Origin: Paraburkholderia adhaesiva
Lineage (GTDB): Bacteria; Pseudomonadota; Gammaproteobacteria; Burkholderiales; Burkholderiaceae
DNA: 64,000 bases
Assembly: GCF_021390575.1 (NCBI RefSeq)
Contig: NZ_JAJEJQ010000003.1
Coordinates: 426,001-490,000 of the forward strand
Direction: 5' to 3'
How positions within the stretch are numbered: position 1 is the first letter of the stretch; each line of letters opens with the position of its first letter. The notes beneath the pieces are model-generated. The model saw only the letters and a program-made list of their open reading frames with translations, did not search any database and had not been told where the DNA came from. Shown here one piece after another: positions 42,756 to 52,275 of this stretch. The position numbers and the translations under genes were made by a program.

Positions 42756-44075
42756 TCAATCGCCGATATGGCGATTCCGCGTTTCTGGCAGCAAGGCCAT
42801 TGCGACGAGGCTGATCACACTGGTCGCCACCACGTAGTAAGCAGGGGCGAGTGCGCTATGGGTCACGGCGATGATCCAGGTCACGGCGAACTGCGTCGTA
42901 CCTCCAAAGATTGCCGTTCCCACGCCGTAAGTGATTGCGATGCCGGTACTCCGGTAGCGCGCGGGCATCAGTTCCGGAATGGCAACCAGGCCTGCAGCGG
43001 CGCTCGCCGCGGTCAGCGATGCAAGCACGGCGGTTGCGGCGAGCAGGCTGGTGGCGCTGGGCGTAGTGCTGAGCCACCAGAACATCGGAACGATCACTAC
43101 GGCCAGGGCGACGCGCGGCACGATCATGGCGGCCTTGCGCCCCCATGCATCGCACATGACGCCACCTGCCAGCCCGAATACGAACGTCAACACCCCGCCG
43201 GCCAGCACGCTCATCTGGGCAAGTGCCGGTGGCAACTTCAAGACCTGAATGGCGAAGGTCGTCATGTAGTTGCCAACCTGCGAGGAAACGGCACCGGCCA
43301 GCAGGACCAGCGTGCCGAGCACGACATAGCGCAGGTTGCCGGACAGTCGGCTCTCTTCGTTTCTTTCCGCTGCGGCTTTGGGCGTGTCTTCGAGCGTTTC
43401 CGGGATATTGCGGCGAATGTAGATCGCAACCGGAACGAGCACCAGGCTGAACAGGAAGGGAACGCGCCATCCCCAACTCGCGAGTTGCGATGTGGTGAGC
43501 ACCAGCGAAATGGCGACGCCGATCACACCACCGGCAGTCACGGCGATGCCTTGACTTGCCAGCTGCCAGCTGGTGTAAAGACCCCGGCGGTGAGACGGCG
43601 CGGCCTCGACGAGAAGCGCCGTCGACGGGCCGACCTCGCCGCCGAGGGCGAAGCCCTGGACGAGGCGGCAGACCACGACGATGATTGGCGCAGCCACGCC
43701 GATAGCCGAGTAGGCCGGCGTTGCAGCAAGACCCAAAGTGCCGATCGTGATCAGAGCGACCGTGAGGATCATCGCGGGCTTGCGTCCCGCGCGGTCCGCG
43801 AACCGGCCGATTAGAACAGCGCCCAGCGGACGCATCAGGAAGCCAACGCCGAACGTGGCCATCGAGGCCAGCAGGCTGCCGTACTCGCCACTCACGGGAA
43901 AAAACGCCTTGCCGATATAAACGGCAAAGAAAGCGTAGATCACGAAATCGTAGAATTCGAGTGCGTTGCCGGCTACGGCTCCGGCTACCGCTGCGCGGCT
44001 AATCGCGGGGCGCGTCTGACGCACGCCGCCGCGGTCTTGCACGCCAGCCTCGAGCGCACTGGAAGTTGTCGTCAT
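42756..44075 (-). CDS. MFS transporter, metabolite:H+ symporter (MHS) family
   Basis: A 439-residue 12-helix inner-membrane protein. The signatures GNALEFYDFVIYAFF in helix 1, MRPLGAVLIGRFADRAGRKPAM in loop 2-3 and RLVQGFALGGEVGPSTALLVE place it with ShiA/KgtP/ProP-like symporters. It probably imports a carboxylate or amide compound. It lies 66 bp downstream of the M14/DUF2817 peptidase gene on the same strand. Confidence 0.92.
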   Translation of the reverse strand: MTTTSSALEAGVQDRGGVRQTRPAISRAAVAGAVAGNALEFYDFVIYAFFAVYIGKAFFPVSGEYGSLLASMATFGVGFLMRPLGAVLIGRFADRAGRKPAMILTVALITIGTLGLAATPAYSAIGVAAPIIVVVCRLVQGFALGGEVGPSTALLVEAAPSHRRGLYTSWQLASQGIAVTAGGVIGVAISLVLTTSQLASWGWRVPFLFSLVLVPVAIYIRRNIPETLEDTPKAAAERNEESRLSGNLRYVVLGTLVLLAGAVSSQVGNYMTTFAIQVLKLPPALAQMSVLAGGVLTFVFGLAGGVMCDAWGRKAAMIVPRVALAVVIVPMFWWLSTTPSATSLLAATAVLASLTAASAAAGLVAIPELMPARYRSTGIAITYGVGTAIFGGTTQFAVTWIIAVTHSALAPAYYVVATSVISLVAMALLPETRNRHIGD

Positions 44076-44141
44076 TTCACCTGTCTCCGTGTTGGTGTTC
44101 TCGTCAGCGTCGCGCCATCGCGGCGGACCAGGATGGGCGCC

Positions 44142-45245
44142 TTACTCATCGCCACCTCTTTGCAGGCCATTGAGCGACTGCAGATAGACCTCGCGTCCCT
44201 GTACCCAGACGGCGAGTTTCCAGTCGTCGTCTTGCGGGTAGAACGCGCGTTTGAATGCCGCCTTGATGGATTGCCGTTTCGACGTATCCGGGCAGTTGTA
44301 TCGATGCAGCCAGTGCTCGGCTCGCATGGCGAGAATGACGTCCTCTAGAGGATAGGTGCCGAACTCGAGGCACACGTTCGTGTGCGTTGCCTGCGGCGCT
44401 TCCTGCGCGAGCGACGCCTGGATCGGGCCGGTGAGCGGAATGCTCGCAGACGTCCCGGTCGTGACGTGGGTCAGGTTGTCGCCCCACCACTGGCGCGAGC
44501 GCGCCAGCGTGGCGGGATCGTCGGGCGCCGCGAAAATGCGCTCCCCGACACCGTACGGACCAAGACCGGTGTGAATGTCGATAGAGCCGACATGGCGCGC
44601 CTTCGCAGCGTATTTGCGCAAGATGGACCTGAACGTCATATTGCTCCAGGTCGGCGCGATGCCGCCGAAATGCAGGCCCTCCTGAAATGCATACTGTCCC
44701 AGTGCGACTGCGCGCTGGAAGCCGCGCGGGCCGACGCGTTCCCGAAACGCGTTCAGACGCGCTTCGTTTTCGTGTCGCGGCGGCCATTCGCGCGGGAGAA
44801 GCAGATCGTGGATTTCCGAGTAATCGCGGTTCTCGGGAAGCGGCGCGGAGAAATCGATGAAATTGCGGTTCAGGTCGACGTTTTCGTGCGTTGCCCGTCG
44901 CGCATGCGAAAAGCCATAGGGATTGACCGCGTGCACGTGCAGCACCGCGGTGTTTTCAGCGCGCGGTGTCGTAACGGTCGGGGCGAGTTCGAGCAGGCCG
45001 GTCTGGATCGCGGATCCGCAATAACCTTCGACGCCGTGACATCCGCTGATGACGAGCAGCAGGTTCGACGCATCGGCGGGGCCATCGAGCACGACATCGG
45101 TCGCGAGCGCCTCGCCATCAGCGCCGTGCAACGGCAGTTCGTACGAGTCGACGCTCAAGCCGCGTCGGGACGCTGCCATGAGGAACTTCTCACGCGCCTC
45201 GGCATAGCTGTTGCTGAACAGCTGTTTGAATTTGGTTTCTGTCAC
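44142..45245 (-). CDS. DUF2817 (M14-like) zinc carboxypeptidase/deacylase
   Basis: A protein of about 367 residues with zinc-site motifs of the M14/AstE fold: ISGCHGVEGYCGSAIQ (His, Glu), NVDLNRNF and DIHTGLG (third ligand His). A C-terminal acidic region follows. It would cleave a C-terminal amino acid or an N-acyl group. I chose the GTG at 45243-45245 (VTETKFKQLF), 16 bp after the stop of the C26 hydrolase gene. An ATG at 45362 would overlap that gene by 100 bases. No strong ribosome site supports either, so the start is uncertain. Confidence 0.82.
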   Translation of the reverse strand: MTETKFKQLFSNSYAEAREKFLMAASRRGLSVDSYELPLHGADGEALATDVVLDGPADASNLLLVISGCHGVEGYCGSAIQTGLLELAPTVTTPRAENTAVLHVHAVNPYGFSHARRATHENVDLNRNFIDFSAPLPENRDYSEIHDLLLPREWPPRHENEARLNAFRERVGPRGFQRAVALGQYAFQEGLHFGGIAPTWSNMTFRSILRKYAAKARHVGSIDIHTGLGPYGVGERIFAAPDDPATLARSRQWWGDNLTHVTTGTSASIPLTGPIQASLAQEAPQATHTNVCLEFGTYPLEDVILAMRAEHWLHRYNCPDTSKRQSIKAAFKRAFYPQDDDWKLAVWVQGREVYLQSLNGLQRGGDE

Positions 45246-45261
45246 GGTGGGATAGAGCGAT

Positions 45262-46050
45262 TCAGGCGTGAAAGCCGGGTTGCAGGCGCTGGCATTGCCG
45301 GGTCCGGCAGGCGTCGCCGAATGCGGTAAAGATTGCACGCGCGAGCGGGCTGTCATCGACACGCATCTCGGGATGCCACTGCACGCCCAGCGTGAACTGT
45401 TCGGCTGACTCGACAGAGACGGCTTCGATCAGACCATCGGGCGCCATCGCTTCGACGCGCAGGCCGATGCCCAGTCTTTCGATTCCCTGATGGTGCAAGG
45501 AGTTGACCATCACGGTCGCCTCGCCCGACAGTTGTTCGAGACGGCCGCCCGGAGCGACGTGGATTTCATGACGGTCCTCGTACCAGCGCGGGAGCGGCCG
45601 GTCGTGATCGCCTTCCCGGTGATCGAGTCGCCCCGGTTGATCGTGGACCGCACGCTCAAGGCTTCCGCCGAACACAACATTGAGTTCCTGGAATCCGCGG
45701 CAGATGCCGAGGAACGGCACGCCCGCCTCGAGAATCGCTGGCAGCAGACGCAACGAAACCGCGTCTCGAGCCGGATCGACGACGGTCGATGGCGGCAGGG
45801 GCGCTGCGCCGTAGCGCTCGGCTACGACGTTGGAAGGGCTTCCGGTCAGCACGAAACCGTCGATCGTGGAAACGAGCGTTTCGGCATCCACACCTTCGTC
45901 ATGGGCCGGCACGATCAACGGAAGGACCTGTGCCACCTTCGCGAGGGCGTGTACGTACCCCTCAAGAACGGCATGTGCAGCATGCTTATGATGCTCGAAG
46001 CGATCGGCCACTACTGCAACGACCGGCCTGCGAGGGCGTGGGTGATTCAT
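45262..46050 (-). CDS. Class I glutamine-amidotransferase-like (C26) gamma-glutamyl hydrolase, PuuD-like
   Basis: A 262-residue protein with nucleophile Cys in FLGICRGFQELNVVFGG and catalytic His-Glu in GVQWHPEMRV, the peptidase-C26 triad. SPSNVVAERYG is typical of PuuD-type enzymes that hydrolyse gamma-glutamyl amides such as gamma-glutamyl-GABA. It is the first gene of the minus-strand cluster with peptidase, transporter and porin, and divergent from a LysR gene. No puuABC-like genes accompany it. Confidence 0.88.
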   Translation of the reverse strand: MNHPRPRRPVVAVVADRFEHHKHAAHAVLEGYVHALAKVAQVLPLIVPAHDEGVDAETLVSTIDGFVLTGSPSNVVAERYGAAPLPPSTVVDPARDAVSLRLLPAILEAGVPFLGICRGFQELNVVFGGSLERAVHDQPGRLDHREGDHDRPLPRWYEDRHEIHVAPGGRLEQLSGEATVMVNSLHHQGIERLGIGLRVEAMAPDGLIEAVSVESAEQFTLGVQWHPEMRVDDSPLARAIFTAFGDACRTRQCQRLQPGFHA

Positions 46051-46108
46051 GTCGATTACGCACTTCAAGTTTTGACTGGGCCAGTCTAGTGAGCGGCTTG
46101 AATTCCGT

Positions 46109-46142
46109 AAATTGCGTAATAATTTTGTTTATCATGCAATTT
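46109..46142. promoter_or_regulatory. Inverted repeat in the LysR/C26 intergenic region
   Basis: AAATTGC (46109-46115) and GCAATTT (46136-46142) are perfect inverted arms with a 20-bp AT-rich spacer in the 111-bp divergent promoter. Position suits binding by the LysR protein encoded 20 bp away; the spacing is longer than the classical T-N11-A box. Confidence 0.5.
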
Positions 46143-46161
46143 CTGCAAGTGGACCGTCGAC

Positions 46162-47070
46162 ATGAACACACGGCAACTTCACCATTTTCTGGCCCTGTTA
46201 AATACGGGGACGCTGAGCGCCGCCGCGGAAAGCGTTCACCTCAGCCAACCGGCGTTGTCACGAAGCGTTCGGGCGTTGGAAGATTCGCTGGGGGTACTGC
46301 TGTTCGACCGGACTGATCGACGGTTGCAACCCACCCCCTATGCGTACACCTTCGCCGAGCGTGCGCGAAGGATCGTCTTCGAAGAGAAAGAGGGGTTGCG
46401 CTCACTCGAATTCATGCGCACAGGCGGCGCGGGAACGCTGACGTTCGGCATGGGGTCATCGCTTGCCGGTACCCTGCTCAAACCGATGTTGCTTGAGTTA
46501 CTCACCTCGTCACCACAAGTCAAACTGCGCTCCGTCATCGAAACGTCGGACCAGTTGATGCGGTTGTTGCTCGAGGAACAAATCGACTTCTTCGTGGGTG
46601 ACATCAGGGTTGCCGCGTGCCATCCCGACGTAGAGGTTGAGCCCGTCTACCGCTGCCGGTTCGGCTGGTATGCGCGTGTGGGGCACCCGCTGTCGAAGCT
46701 GCCGGCGGTCACAATGAGCGATTTGAAGCACTATCCACTGATTGCGACCGGCTATCTGGAAGAGTCGCTCGCGCGTCGCTTCATGGAGATCTACGGTCTG
46801 ACCGCCCCTTTCGCTGCACACTTCGCGGTGATCGTCACTGATCTTCCGACCGTGTATGACCTCGTCTCGTCGAGTGACGCGGTCGTGACGTCCACCGATT
46901 TCGCGATGCTCGAAGCGCTACGAAGCAAAGAGACGGAATTGCTCAATGTGATGCCGCAGCCCGACATGGAACTGACGCTCGGGATCGTTCGCCTCAAAGG
47001 ACGAACGCTCGTTCCTGCGGTTGAGCAAGCGTTTGCGATTGTGCGGGAGCGCCTGGGTGCCATTATTTGA
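46162..47070 (+). CDS. LysR-family regulator of the C26/DUF2817/MFS/porin cluster
   Basis: A 302-residue protein: N-terminal winged helix MNTRQLHHFLALLNTGTLS, then SQPALSRSVRALEDSLGVLLF (about 27-50), and a C-terminal periplasmic-binding-like effector domain. It is transcribed away from the C26 hydrolase gene, the standard layout for a LysR activator and its target. Effector presumably the cluster's substrate or product. Confidence 0.9.
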   Translation: MNTRQLHHFLALLNTGTLSAAAESVHLSQPALSRSVRALEDSLGVLLFDRTDRRLQPTPYAYTFAERARRIVFEEKEGLRSLEFMRTGGAGTLTFGMGSSLAGTLLKPMLLELLTSSPQVKLRSVIETSDQLMRLLLEEQIDFFVGDIRVAACHPDVEVEPVYRCRFGWYARVGHPLSKLPAVTMSDLKHYPLIATGYLEESLARRFMEIYGLTAPFAAHFAVIVTDLPTVYDLVSSSDAVVTSTDFAMLEALRSKETELLNVMPQPDMELTLGIVRLKGRTLVPAVEQAFAIVRERLGAII

Positions 47071-47127
47071 TCTTGTCCGTTGGCCAGATTCACGAAGCGA
47101 TTTCAGCGCTCCCGCTCGATACTGATG

Positions 47128-47607
47128 TCATTCCTGCAATCCGTCACGACCCGCCGCACCGTCTAACGCCCCGAGGTGCACGTTGTACTTCGTGGCGATC
47201 TCCACCAGCTTCGCGACATCCGGCGGGCCGGGCGGCACTTCCGCGTCGATCGTCGTGAAGAGGGCCGCGGCCTCGCTGATGGGCCCCGACACCGAAAGCA
47301 TCTCGCAGCCGTCCACACCCATCGTGAAGCTATGCACCGAGCCGCCTGGAACGTGCACGAGCGTGCCCGGTGTGCCGGTAGCGGCCACACCATTACAGAT
47401 GACCTCGACACTGCCCTTGATGACGTAGAACGTTTCATCCCAGGCGTGGCTGTGGGGAGGCGGGCCGCTGCCTTCGGGGCCTTGCTGAAGGAAGATTTCA
47501 TAGCCGCGCGCCGTTTCGCGCGAGGCCAGCACGGTGATCTTTTCGCCGACGACATTGAGGGGGCGCGGATATTCGCCTGGTGTCACGACAAACGGTTGTG
47601 AAGTCAT
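47128..47607 (-). CDS. Single-domain cupin protein
   Basis: A 159-residue protein with the two cupin motifs: PPPHSHAWDETFYVIKGSV (His, His, Glu metal ligands) and TLVHVPGGSVHSF (last His). It may be a small dioxygenase, isomerase or binding protein; the family is too broad for a substrate. Start at 47607 with GGAGA. Convergent with the LysR gene and divergent from the CoA-transferase. Confidence 0.85.
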   Translation of the reverse strand: MTSQPFVVTPGEYPRPLNVVGEKITVLASRETARGYEIFLQQGPEGSGPPPHSHAWDETFYVIKGSVEVICNGVAATGTPGTLVHVPGGSVHSFTMGVDGCEMLSVSGPISEAAALFTTIDAEVPPGPPDVAKLVEIATKYNVHLGALDGAAGRDGLQE

Positions 47608-48026
47608 GTGTAGGGTCTCCAGCGATGTGCGGGACGTCGCGCTTGTGACGTATTCGCTGCCTGCCGCCACGATCGTGACGATGAGAGACTGAAGTTCGAA
47701 CCGGTTTTCGTGCTGTGGCCAGCATCGATGCGTAGCGCGTAACCGGACGCCACAGAGTAAGCATGGGGTCGTGCCCTTGTATGTGGTCTAACGCACATAG
47801 GGCAAGACGGTTGCTGGCACCAGCGTCTTCAAACGCCCGACTGTTTGCGCGTTCTCACAAGCGCCGGGCGAACGCCGGTTCAACCGCGGGAGGGCCGCGC
47901 AAAGACTTCTGGATTGCATGTGGCGTATCGTGGGCATCAACCTCGCGTGCCGTCGCAGACACTTTGCGTGGGCATTCGCAGTGGCGCTATTTCCAGTACC
48001 CCTGACCCTGATATCGAGGAGCTCAC
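47608..48026. other. 419-bp divergent gap between the cupin and CoA-transferase genes, no gene seen
   Basis: Presumably holds both promoters. No clear palindromes or RNA structures noticed. Confidence 0.4.
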
Positions 48027-49535
48027 ATGGAATCGCGGATCAAGAACGCGTCGTTCATGTCGAAAGTGATGCCGGCTAGCACGGCCGCCGCACTGATCCG
48101 GCCGGGCATGACGGTGGGAATGAGCGGTTTCACTGGCGCGGGCTATCCGAAGAGTGTGCCGCTCGAACTCGCCCGGCTGATCGAGGACGCGCACGCGCGG
48201 GGCGAGCAGTTTGCGATTCGCGTGCTGACCGGCGCATCTACTGCGCCGGAACTCGACGGAGCGCTCGCTAAAGTGGGCGGAATCGATTTTCGCCTGCCCT
48301 ACCAGAGCGATCCCGAACTGCGCGCGCGCATCAACCGGGGCGAGATCGAATACATGGACATTCATCTCGGTCAGGTGGCCCAGTATGCGTGGTTCGGCTT
48401 TCTCGGCACGATCGACATGGCCGTGATCGAGGTCGCCGGCGTTCTGCCCGACGGTCGCCTGATTCCGTCGACTTCGGTCGGCAACAACAAGACGTGGCTC
48501 GATCTGGCAAGCGAGGTGATTATCGAGGTGAATTCGAATCAGCCCGCCGGACTCGACGGCATGCACGACATCTACTACGGCACGGCGCTACCGCCCGATC
48601 GCAAGCCGATACCGCTCGTTGCGCCCGGAGACCGCATCGGCGAGCCGTATCTGCGGGTCGATCCTGCGAAGGTGGTGGCGGTGGTCGAAACCGATGCCCC
48701 CGATCGCCTCGGCCGCTTCGCGCCGCCCGACGAGATCAGTGCGCGTATCGCCGGGCATCTCGTCGAATTTTTCCGGCACGAAATCGCACGCGGGCGGCTG
48801 CGGCCCGAGTTGCTGCCGCTGCAGTCGGGCGTGGGTAACATCGCCAACGCAGTGCTTACCGGCTTGCGTACCGGCGGTTTTGACGGCCTGAGTGCGTTCA
48901 CCGAAGTGATTCAGGACGGCATGCTGGACCTGATCCGCACCGACACGCTTCGCGTAGCTTCGGCCACGGCGCTTTCGCTGAGCCCGGAGGGTGTCGAGGA
49001 ATTCCAGCGGAACATCGAGCACTATCGCAGCCGCATCGTGCTGCGTCCGCAGGAAATGTCGAACCACGCTGAACTGGTGCGGCGACTGGGCTGCATTGCC
49101 ATCAACGGAATGGTCGAGGCGGATATCTACGGCAACGTCAATTCCACACATGTCGCGGGCACGTCGATCATCAACGGTATCGGCGGTTCGGGCGATTTTG
49201 CCCGCAATGGATTTCTGTCGTGCTTCGTGACGCCGAGCATCGCAAAGAACGGCGCCATTTCGTGCATTGTGCCGATGGCAAGCCACGTGGACCACACCGA
49301 ACACGACGTCACCGTGGTCGTGACCGAGCAGGGGCTGGCCGACCTGCGTGGGCTCTCACCCAAGCACCGGGCGCGGGCCATTATCAGCCAGTGCGCGCAT
49401 CCCGACTATCGCCCGATGCTCGAAGACTACTTCGATCGTGCCTGCCGCGAGAGTGTTGGCAAGCACACGCCGCATTTACTCGACGAGGCGTTGTCCTGGC
49501 ATGCACGCTTTGTGAAGACCGGCGATATGCGTTGA
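48027..49535 (+). CDS. Acetyl-CoA hydrolase/transferase family, probable succinyl-CoA:acetate CoA-transferase
   Basis: A 502-residue class I CoA-transferase: N-terminal MTVGMSGFTGAGYPKSVP, then GVGNIANAVLTGL and the catalytic Glu in FTEVIQDGMLDL. GLADLRGLSPKHRARAI is typical of the bacterial succinyl-CoA:acetate enzymes. It moves CoA between acetate and succinate, linking acetate overflow with the TCA cycle. GAGGAG ribosome site. Apparently monocistronic. Confidence 0.9.
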   Translation: MESRIKNASFMSKVMPASTAAALIRPGMTVGMSGFTGAGYPKSVPLELARLIEDAHARGEQFAIRVLTGASTAPELDGALAKVGGIDFRLPYQSDPELRARINRGEIEYMDIHLGQVAQYAWFGFLGTIDMAVIEVAGVLPDGRLIPSTSVGNNKTWLDLASEVIIEVNSNQPAGLDGMHDIYYGTALPPDRKPIPLVAPGDRIGEPYLRVDPAKVVAVVETDAPDRLGRFAPPDEISARIAGHLVEFFRHEIARGRLRPELLPLQSGVGNIANAVLTGLRTGGFDGLSAFTEVIQDGMLDLIRTDTLRVASATALSLSPEGVEEFQRNIEHYRSRIVLRPQEMSNHAELVRRLGCIAINGMVEADIYGNVNSTHVAGTSIINGIGGSGDFARNGFLSCFVTPSIAKNGAISCIVPMASHVDHTEHDVTVVVTEQGLADLRGLSPKHRARAIISQCAHPDYRPMLEDYFDRACRESVGKHTPHLLDEALSWHARFVKTGDMR

Positions 49536-49703
49536 CATGTCGGTTCCCTGATGAATCGTGTTCGGTCAAGGCCCGGTCCGTCTACGTACCTGGTGGGGCG
49601 TACCTCGATGATCTTGGGAAAGCAGGTTTCGAGGAAGAACGGCTTGAAACCCGGCCTGAATGCCAGTTTGCTTCACTCGCCTTGCCACTCTGTGCGACAC
49701 GAA

Positions 49704-50432
49704 ATGAAACAAGCTAACCCTCGTGGCTCCGTTGGCAGCCGCCTGCGCCGAATTGCTATTGCGTTCGCCACCGGATCTGCGCTCGTCGCTGCATCGTTCG
49801 CCGACATCGCGCCCGCAAGTGCGCAGTTCACGATGTTCGCGCCGCCTGCGCCCCGCCATGAAATCGTGCCGCCGCCGCGCTTCGGGCACGCGTGGGTGAA
49901 CGGGCATTGGGTCTGGCAGCACGGTCGCTACGTGTGGGTGCCGGGGCACTGGATCGTCGTCGCGCGTGGCGCGGCGGTGCCGCCGCCGCCACCGCGCATC
50001 GCAGAGGTGTTGCGTCTTTCCGCCGATGCCCTGTTCGCCTTCGATCGCGCTTCACTCGCGGACGTCTTGCCGGGCGGCCACACCGAGATTCGCAACGTCG
50101 CCGCGAATCTGAACCGGATCGACTTCGGTCGCGTCGAGGTGCGTGGCTACACGGACCGTATTGGCCCCGTGGCGCACAACATGCGGTTGTCCCAGCGCCG
50201 CGCCGACACCGTGAAGTCGCTGCTCGTCGAACAGGGCATTCCCGCCGGGCGCATCGTTGCCATTGGTTTCGGCATGCAGGACCCGATTACCACCCACTGC
50301 TCAGACAGCCTGCCGCGTGAGCAACTCATTGCTTGCTTGCAGCCAGACCGTCGAGTGGAGATCGTTACATTCGGGCACGGAGATCAGCGCTACAGGGCGT
50401 CGCCGCCGGGTGCGGTGAGGGGCCCGTGGTGA
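49704..50432 (+). CDS. OmpA-family envelope protein with YXWV-type repeat
   Basis: A 242-residue protein. Signal peptide (about 10-38, ending PASAQ). An aromatic repeat region (about 55-85: HAWVNGHWVWQHGRYVWVPGHW) of the type found in secreted YXWGXW proteins. A proline hinge. A C-terminal OmpA-like peptidoglycan-binding domain (about 105-225) with VEVRGYTDRIG, NMRLSQRRADTVKSLL and RRVEIV. It should tether the outer membrane to peptidoglycan. The ATG at 49704 gives a normal signal peptide; the frame is open to 49551 but implausible. Ribosome site weak. Confidence 0.85.
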   Translation: MKQANPRGSVGSRLRRIAIAFATGSALVAASFADIAPASAQFTMFAPPAPRHEIVPPPRFGHAWVNGHWVWQHGRYVWVPGHWIVVARGAAVPPPPPRIAEVLRLSADALFAFDRASLADVLPGGHTEIRNVAANLNRIDFGRVEVRGYTDRIGPVAHNMRLSQRRADTVKSLLVEQGIPAGRIVAIGFGMQDPITTHCSDSLPREQLIACLQPDRRVEIVTFGHGDQRYRASPPGAVRGPW

Positions 50433-50507
50433 GCGTGATGACCCCGTCCCGCACTGCGTGCAATGCGATTGGGCTGATCCGGAAATCCGGTCAACGGAAC
50501 GCTCACC
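50428..50507. other. Long-loop inverted repeat in the convergent OmpA/xylanase gap
   Basis: GGTGAGCGT (50428-50436) and ACGCTCACC (50499-50507) are perfect 9-bp inverted arms with a 62-bp loop that has its own CCGG-AAAT-CCGG palindrome. Possibly a bidirectional terminator. Confidence 0.35.
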
Positions 50508-50533
50508 CCAGCGCCGTATGACTCAACGTTGCA

Positions 50534-51718
50534 TCAAGGTTGATACGAAGCATCGACGATCGCCCGCAGCGCGGATTTCGGCTCCAGGTTCGCGTCGAAC
50601 AGCAGCGGCAGATTGGTCCGCGTCGCTGGCGTCGTCGTCAGCCACGTGTGCTTGTCCGAATAGCCCCAGAACGTAACGGCCTTGATGCTCGGCTCTTGCT
50701 CGAACACGTCGAACACCGCGCGATAGCGTAGCGCCTGCGCGCGCATGATGTCGTTCGGTACCGGGTTGCCGATATCCGGAAGACATGCATGCGGATTGGC
50801 CCAACACTCGCCCGGGTCGTTGTAGAGACTCACGTCGAGCTCGGTCACCTGGTTTTCGAGTCCGAGCGCGGCGACGTCGTCGATGGCCTGCTTGATATGC
50901 GACAACGGCGGCCAGTTGATACTGATATGCATCTGATGCCCGACGCCGTCGATCGGCACGCCCTGCGCCTGCAGGTCGCGTATCACCGTTAGCAGCTTCG
51001 CACGCTTGTTCGGGTCGTCCGTGCTGTACTCGTTGATGTAAAGCTTGACGTCCGGATCGGCTGCACGCGCGGCGCGAAACGCAATTGCAATGTAGTCCTT
51101 ACCGAGTGCGCGATACCACGGACTGTCTGTGCGGTAGACCTGATGCGGATCGTCGCTGATCACTTCGTTGACGACGTCCCACGCATAGACCTTGCCGCGG
51201 AAGTGCGTAACGACATCGGTGACATAGCGCTTGAGCCGCGCCGCGACGATATCGTGGTAGCCAGGATCTTTCGGGTCTCCGTCGAAGAACCAGTCCGGTG
51301 CCTCCGTCCAGTCGCCGTTTTTGAAGTGCCACACGAGCGTGTGCCCGCGCACCGCAATGCCGTGCGCCTCGGCGAACGCGATGATCTTGTCGGCCGGTTC
51401 GAAGTTATATTGGCCTTCGGCAACACCGATCGTGCCCGCCTTCATTTTGCTCTCTGCGGTCAGGCTCGAGAACTGTGCGGCCAGCAGCGCGGCGTCGGCG
51501 GCACTGTCGATCGAATCGGGTTCGATCGCCGCGCCGACCTTGAAGTGCGTCGCCATCACACTTCGCAGTTGGGGCAATGCGTGCGTGGGTGCCTCCGCGG
51601 GCGGCGCCCCGTCGAGCGCGGCGGTTGTCTGGCTGTGAGCGTAACCAGCGGTCAAGGCAAGCGAGCACATCACGGCAGCCGCGCAGATCGCGCGCATCGA
51701 GATCCTCACAGGACGCAT
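50534..51718 (-). CDS. Secreted endo-1,4-beta-xylanase, GH10 family
   Basis: A 394-residue enzyme with a signal peptide (about 1-29, ending AGYAHS) and one GH10 domain: GHTLVWHFKNGD, acid/base Glu in WDVVNEVISDD, GVGHQMHIS, nucleophile Glu in TELDVSLYND and GYSDKHTW. It hydrolyses internal xylan bonds outside the cytoplasm. There is no carbohydrate-binding module. It is alone, without xyloside transport genes, but a LacI-type palindrome lies 55 bp before its start codon. Confidence 0.93.
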   Translation of the reverse strand: MRPVRISMRAICAAAVMCSLALTAGYAHSQTTAALDGAPPAEAPTHALPQLRSVMATHFKVGAAIEPDSIDSAADAALLAAQFSSLTAESKMKAGTIGVAEGQYNFEPADKIIAFAEAHGIAVRGHTLVWHFKNGDWTEAPDWFFDGDPKDPGYHDIVAARLKRYVTDVVTHFRGKVYAWDVVNEVISDDPHQVYRTDSPWYRALGKDYIAIAFRAARAADPDVKLYINEYSTDDPNKRAKLLTVIRDLQAQGVPIDGVGHQMHISINWPPLSHIKQAIDDVAALGLENQVTELDVSLYNDPGECWANPHACLPDIGNPVPNDIMRAQALRYRAVFDVFEQEPSIKAVTFWGYSDKHTWLTTTPATRTNLPLLFDANLEPKSALRAIVDASYQP

Positions 51719-51772
51719 TTCCCCTCTCTTTTTAGTGGATTTTCCGTCGGGTTAATTTTCTGGTACGTGCGA

Positions 51773-51786
51773 CGTTAGCGTTAACG
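51773..51786. promoter_or_regulatory. LacI/GalR-type operator in the xylanase promoter
   Basis: CGTTAGCGTTAACG is a 14-bp palindrome centred on CG with one mismatched pair, the form of LacI-family operators. No LacI gene is in the window. The decamer GACGTTAGCG recurs at 54496-54505 before the aldo/keto reductase gene. Confidence 0.45.
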
Positions 51787-52065
51787 AAGTGGATGTTAAG
51801 CAACGACTCATCGGCCCGCTATGGGGGATTTTCCCGACCTGCTTGCCGATGCAACGGGTTTGGGGAAATGACGTGTGGGACAATGGTGCCAGTCGGATCG
51901 AGAGAGCAGGGTAGACGTGATCCCGTCTGGACAGGAGAGTGTGTGGAACTTCCGGAGCTGAACCTTGCGATCTTTCGATCTTCCTCGAAGCGGCCGTCCA
52001 TACGGCGTATGGCGAGTTAGCGACTCGAGTTTCAGATTTGTGTAGTTCGTGAGGATTGTCCGTTA

Positions 52066-52089
52066 CAACAGACACGACTATGTCTGTTG
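52066..52089. other. 9-bp perfect hairpin
   Basis: CAACAGACA (52066-52074) and TGTCTGTTG (52081-52089) with a 6-nt loop. No T-tract. About 190 bp past the end of the small secreted-protein gene; may be an operator or a processed 3' end. Confidence 0.4.
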
Positions 52090-52275
52090 ATGTCGGCCTC
52101 CGCCGCTGCTTGAGTTGCTCGCGCGTTCATCGGCACCTGAGCATCCATGCTGCTCGATAGCGCGTGACCGTTCAGGTCGGTTGTATTAAGTAGTGCCCGT
52201 TAGGTGTTGCATTGACGCCTGATCCCCATGCGACTGAACTGCCTATTCGCGACTGCTTGTGATCTTTAACCGCTA

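Larger units (their letters stand above)
51719..52275. other. 557-bp gap with two palindromes, no gene seen
   Basis: It contains the xylanase promoter side (51719-51800) and, further on, a hairpin at 52066-52089. Short open frames are not supported. Confidence 0.4.

Noticed and set aside
45246..45362. ATG start for the DUF2817 protein at 45362
   Set aside because: It would overlap the C26 hydrolase gene by 100 bases and the extra residues look like an out-of-frame reading of that gene; kept only as an alternative.
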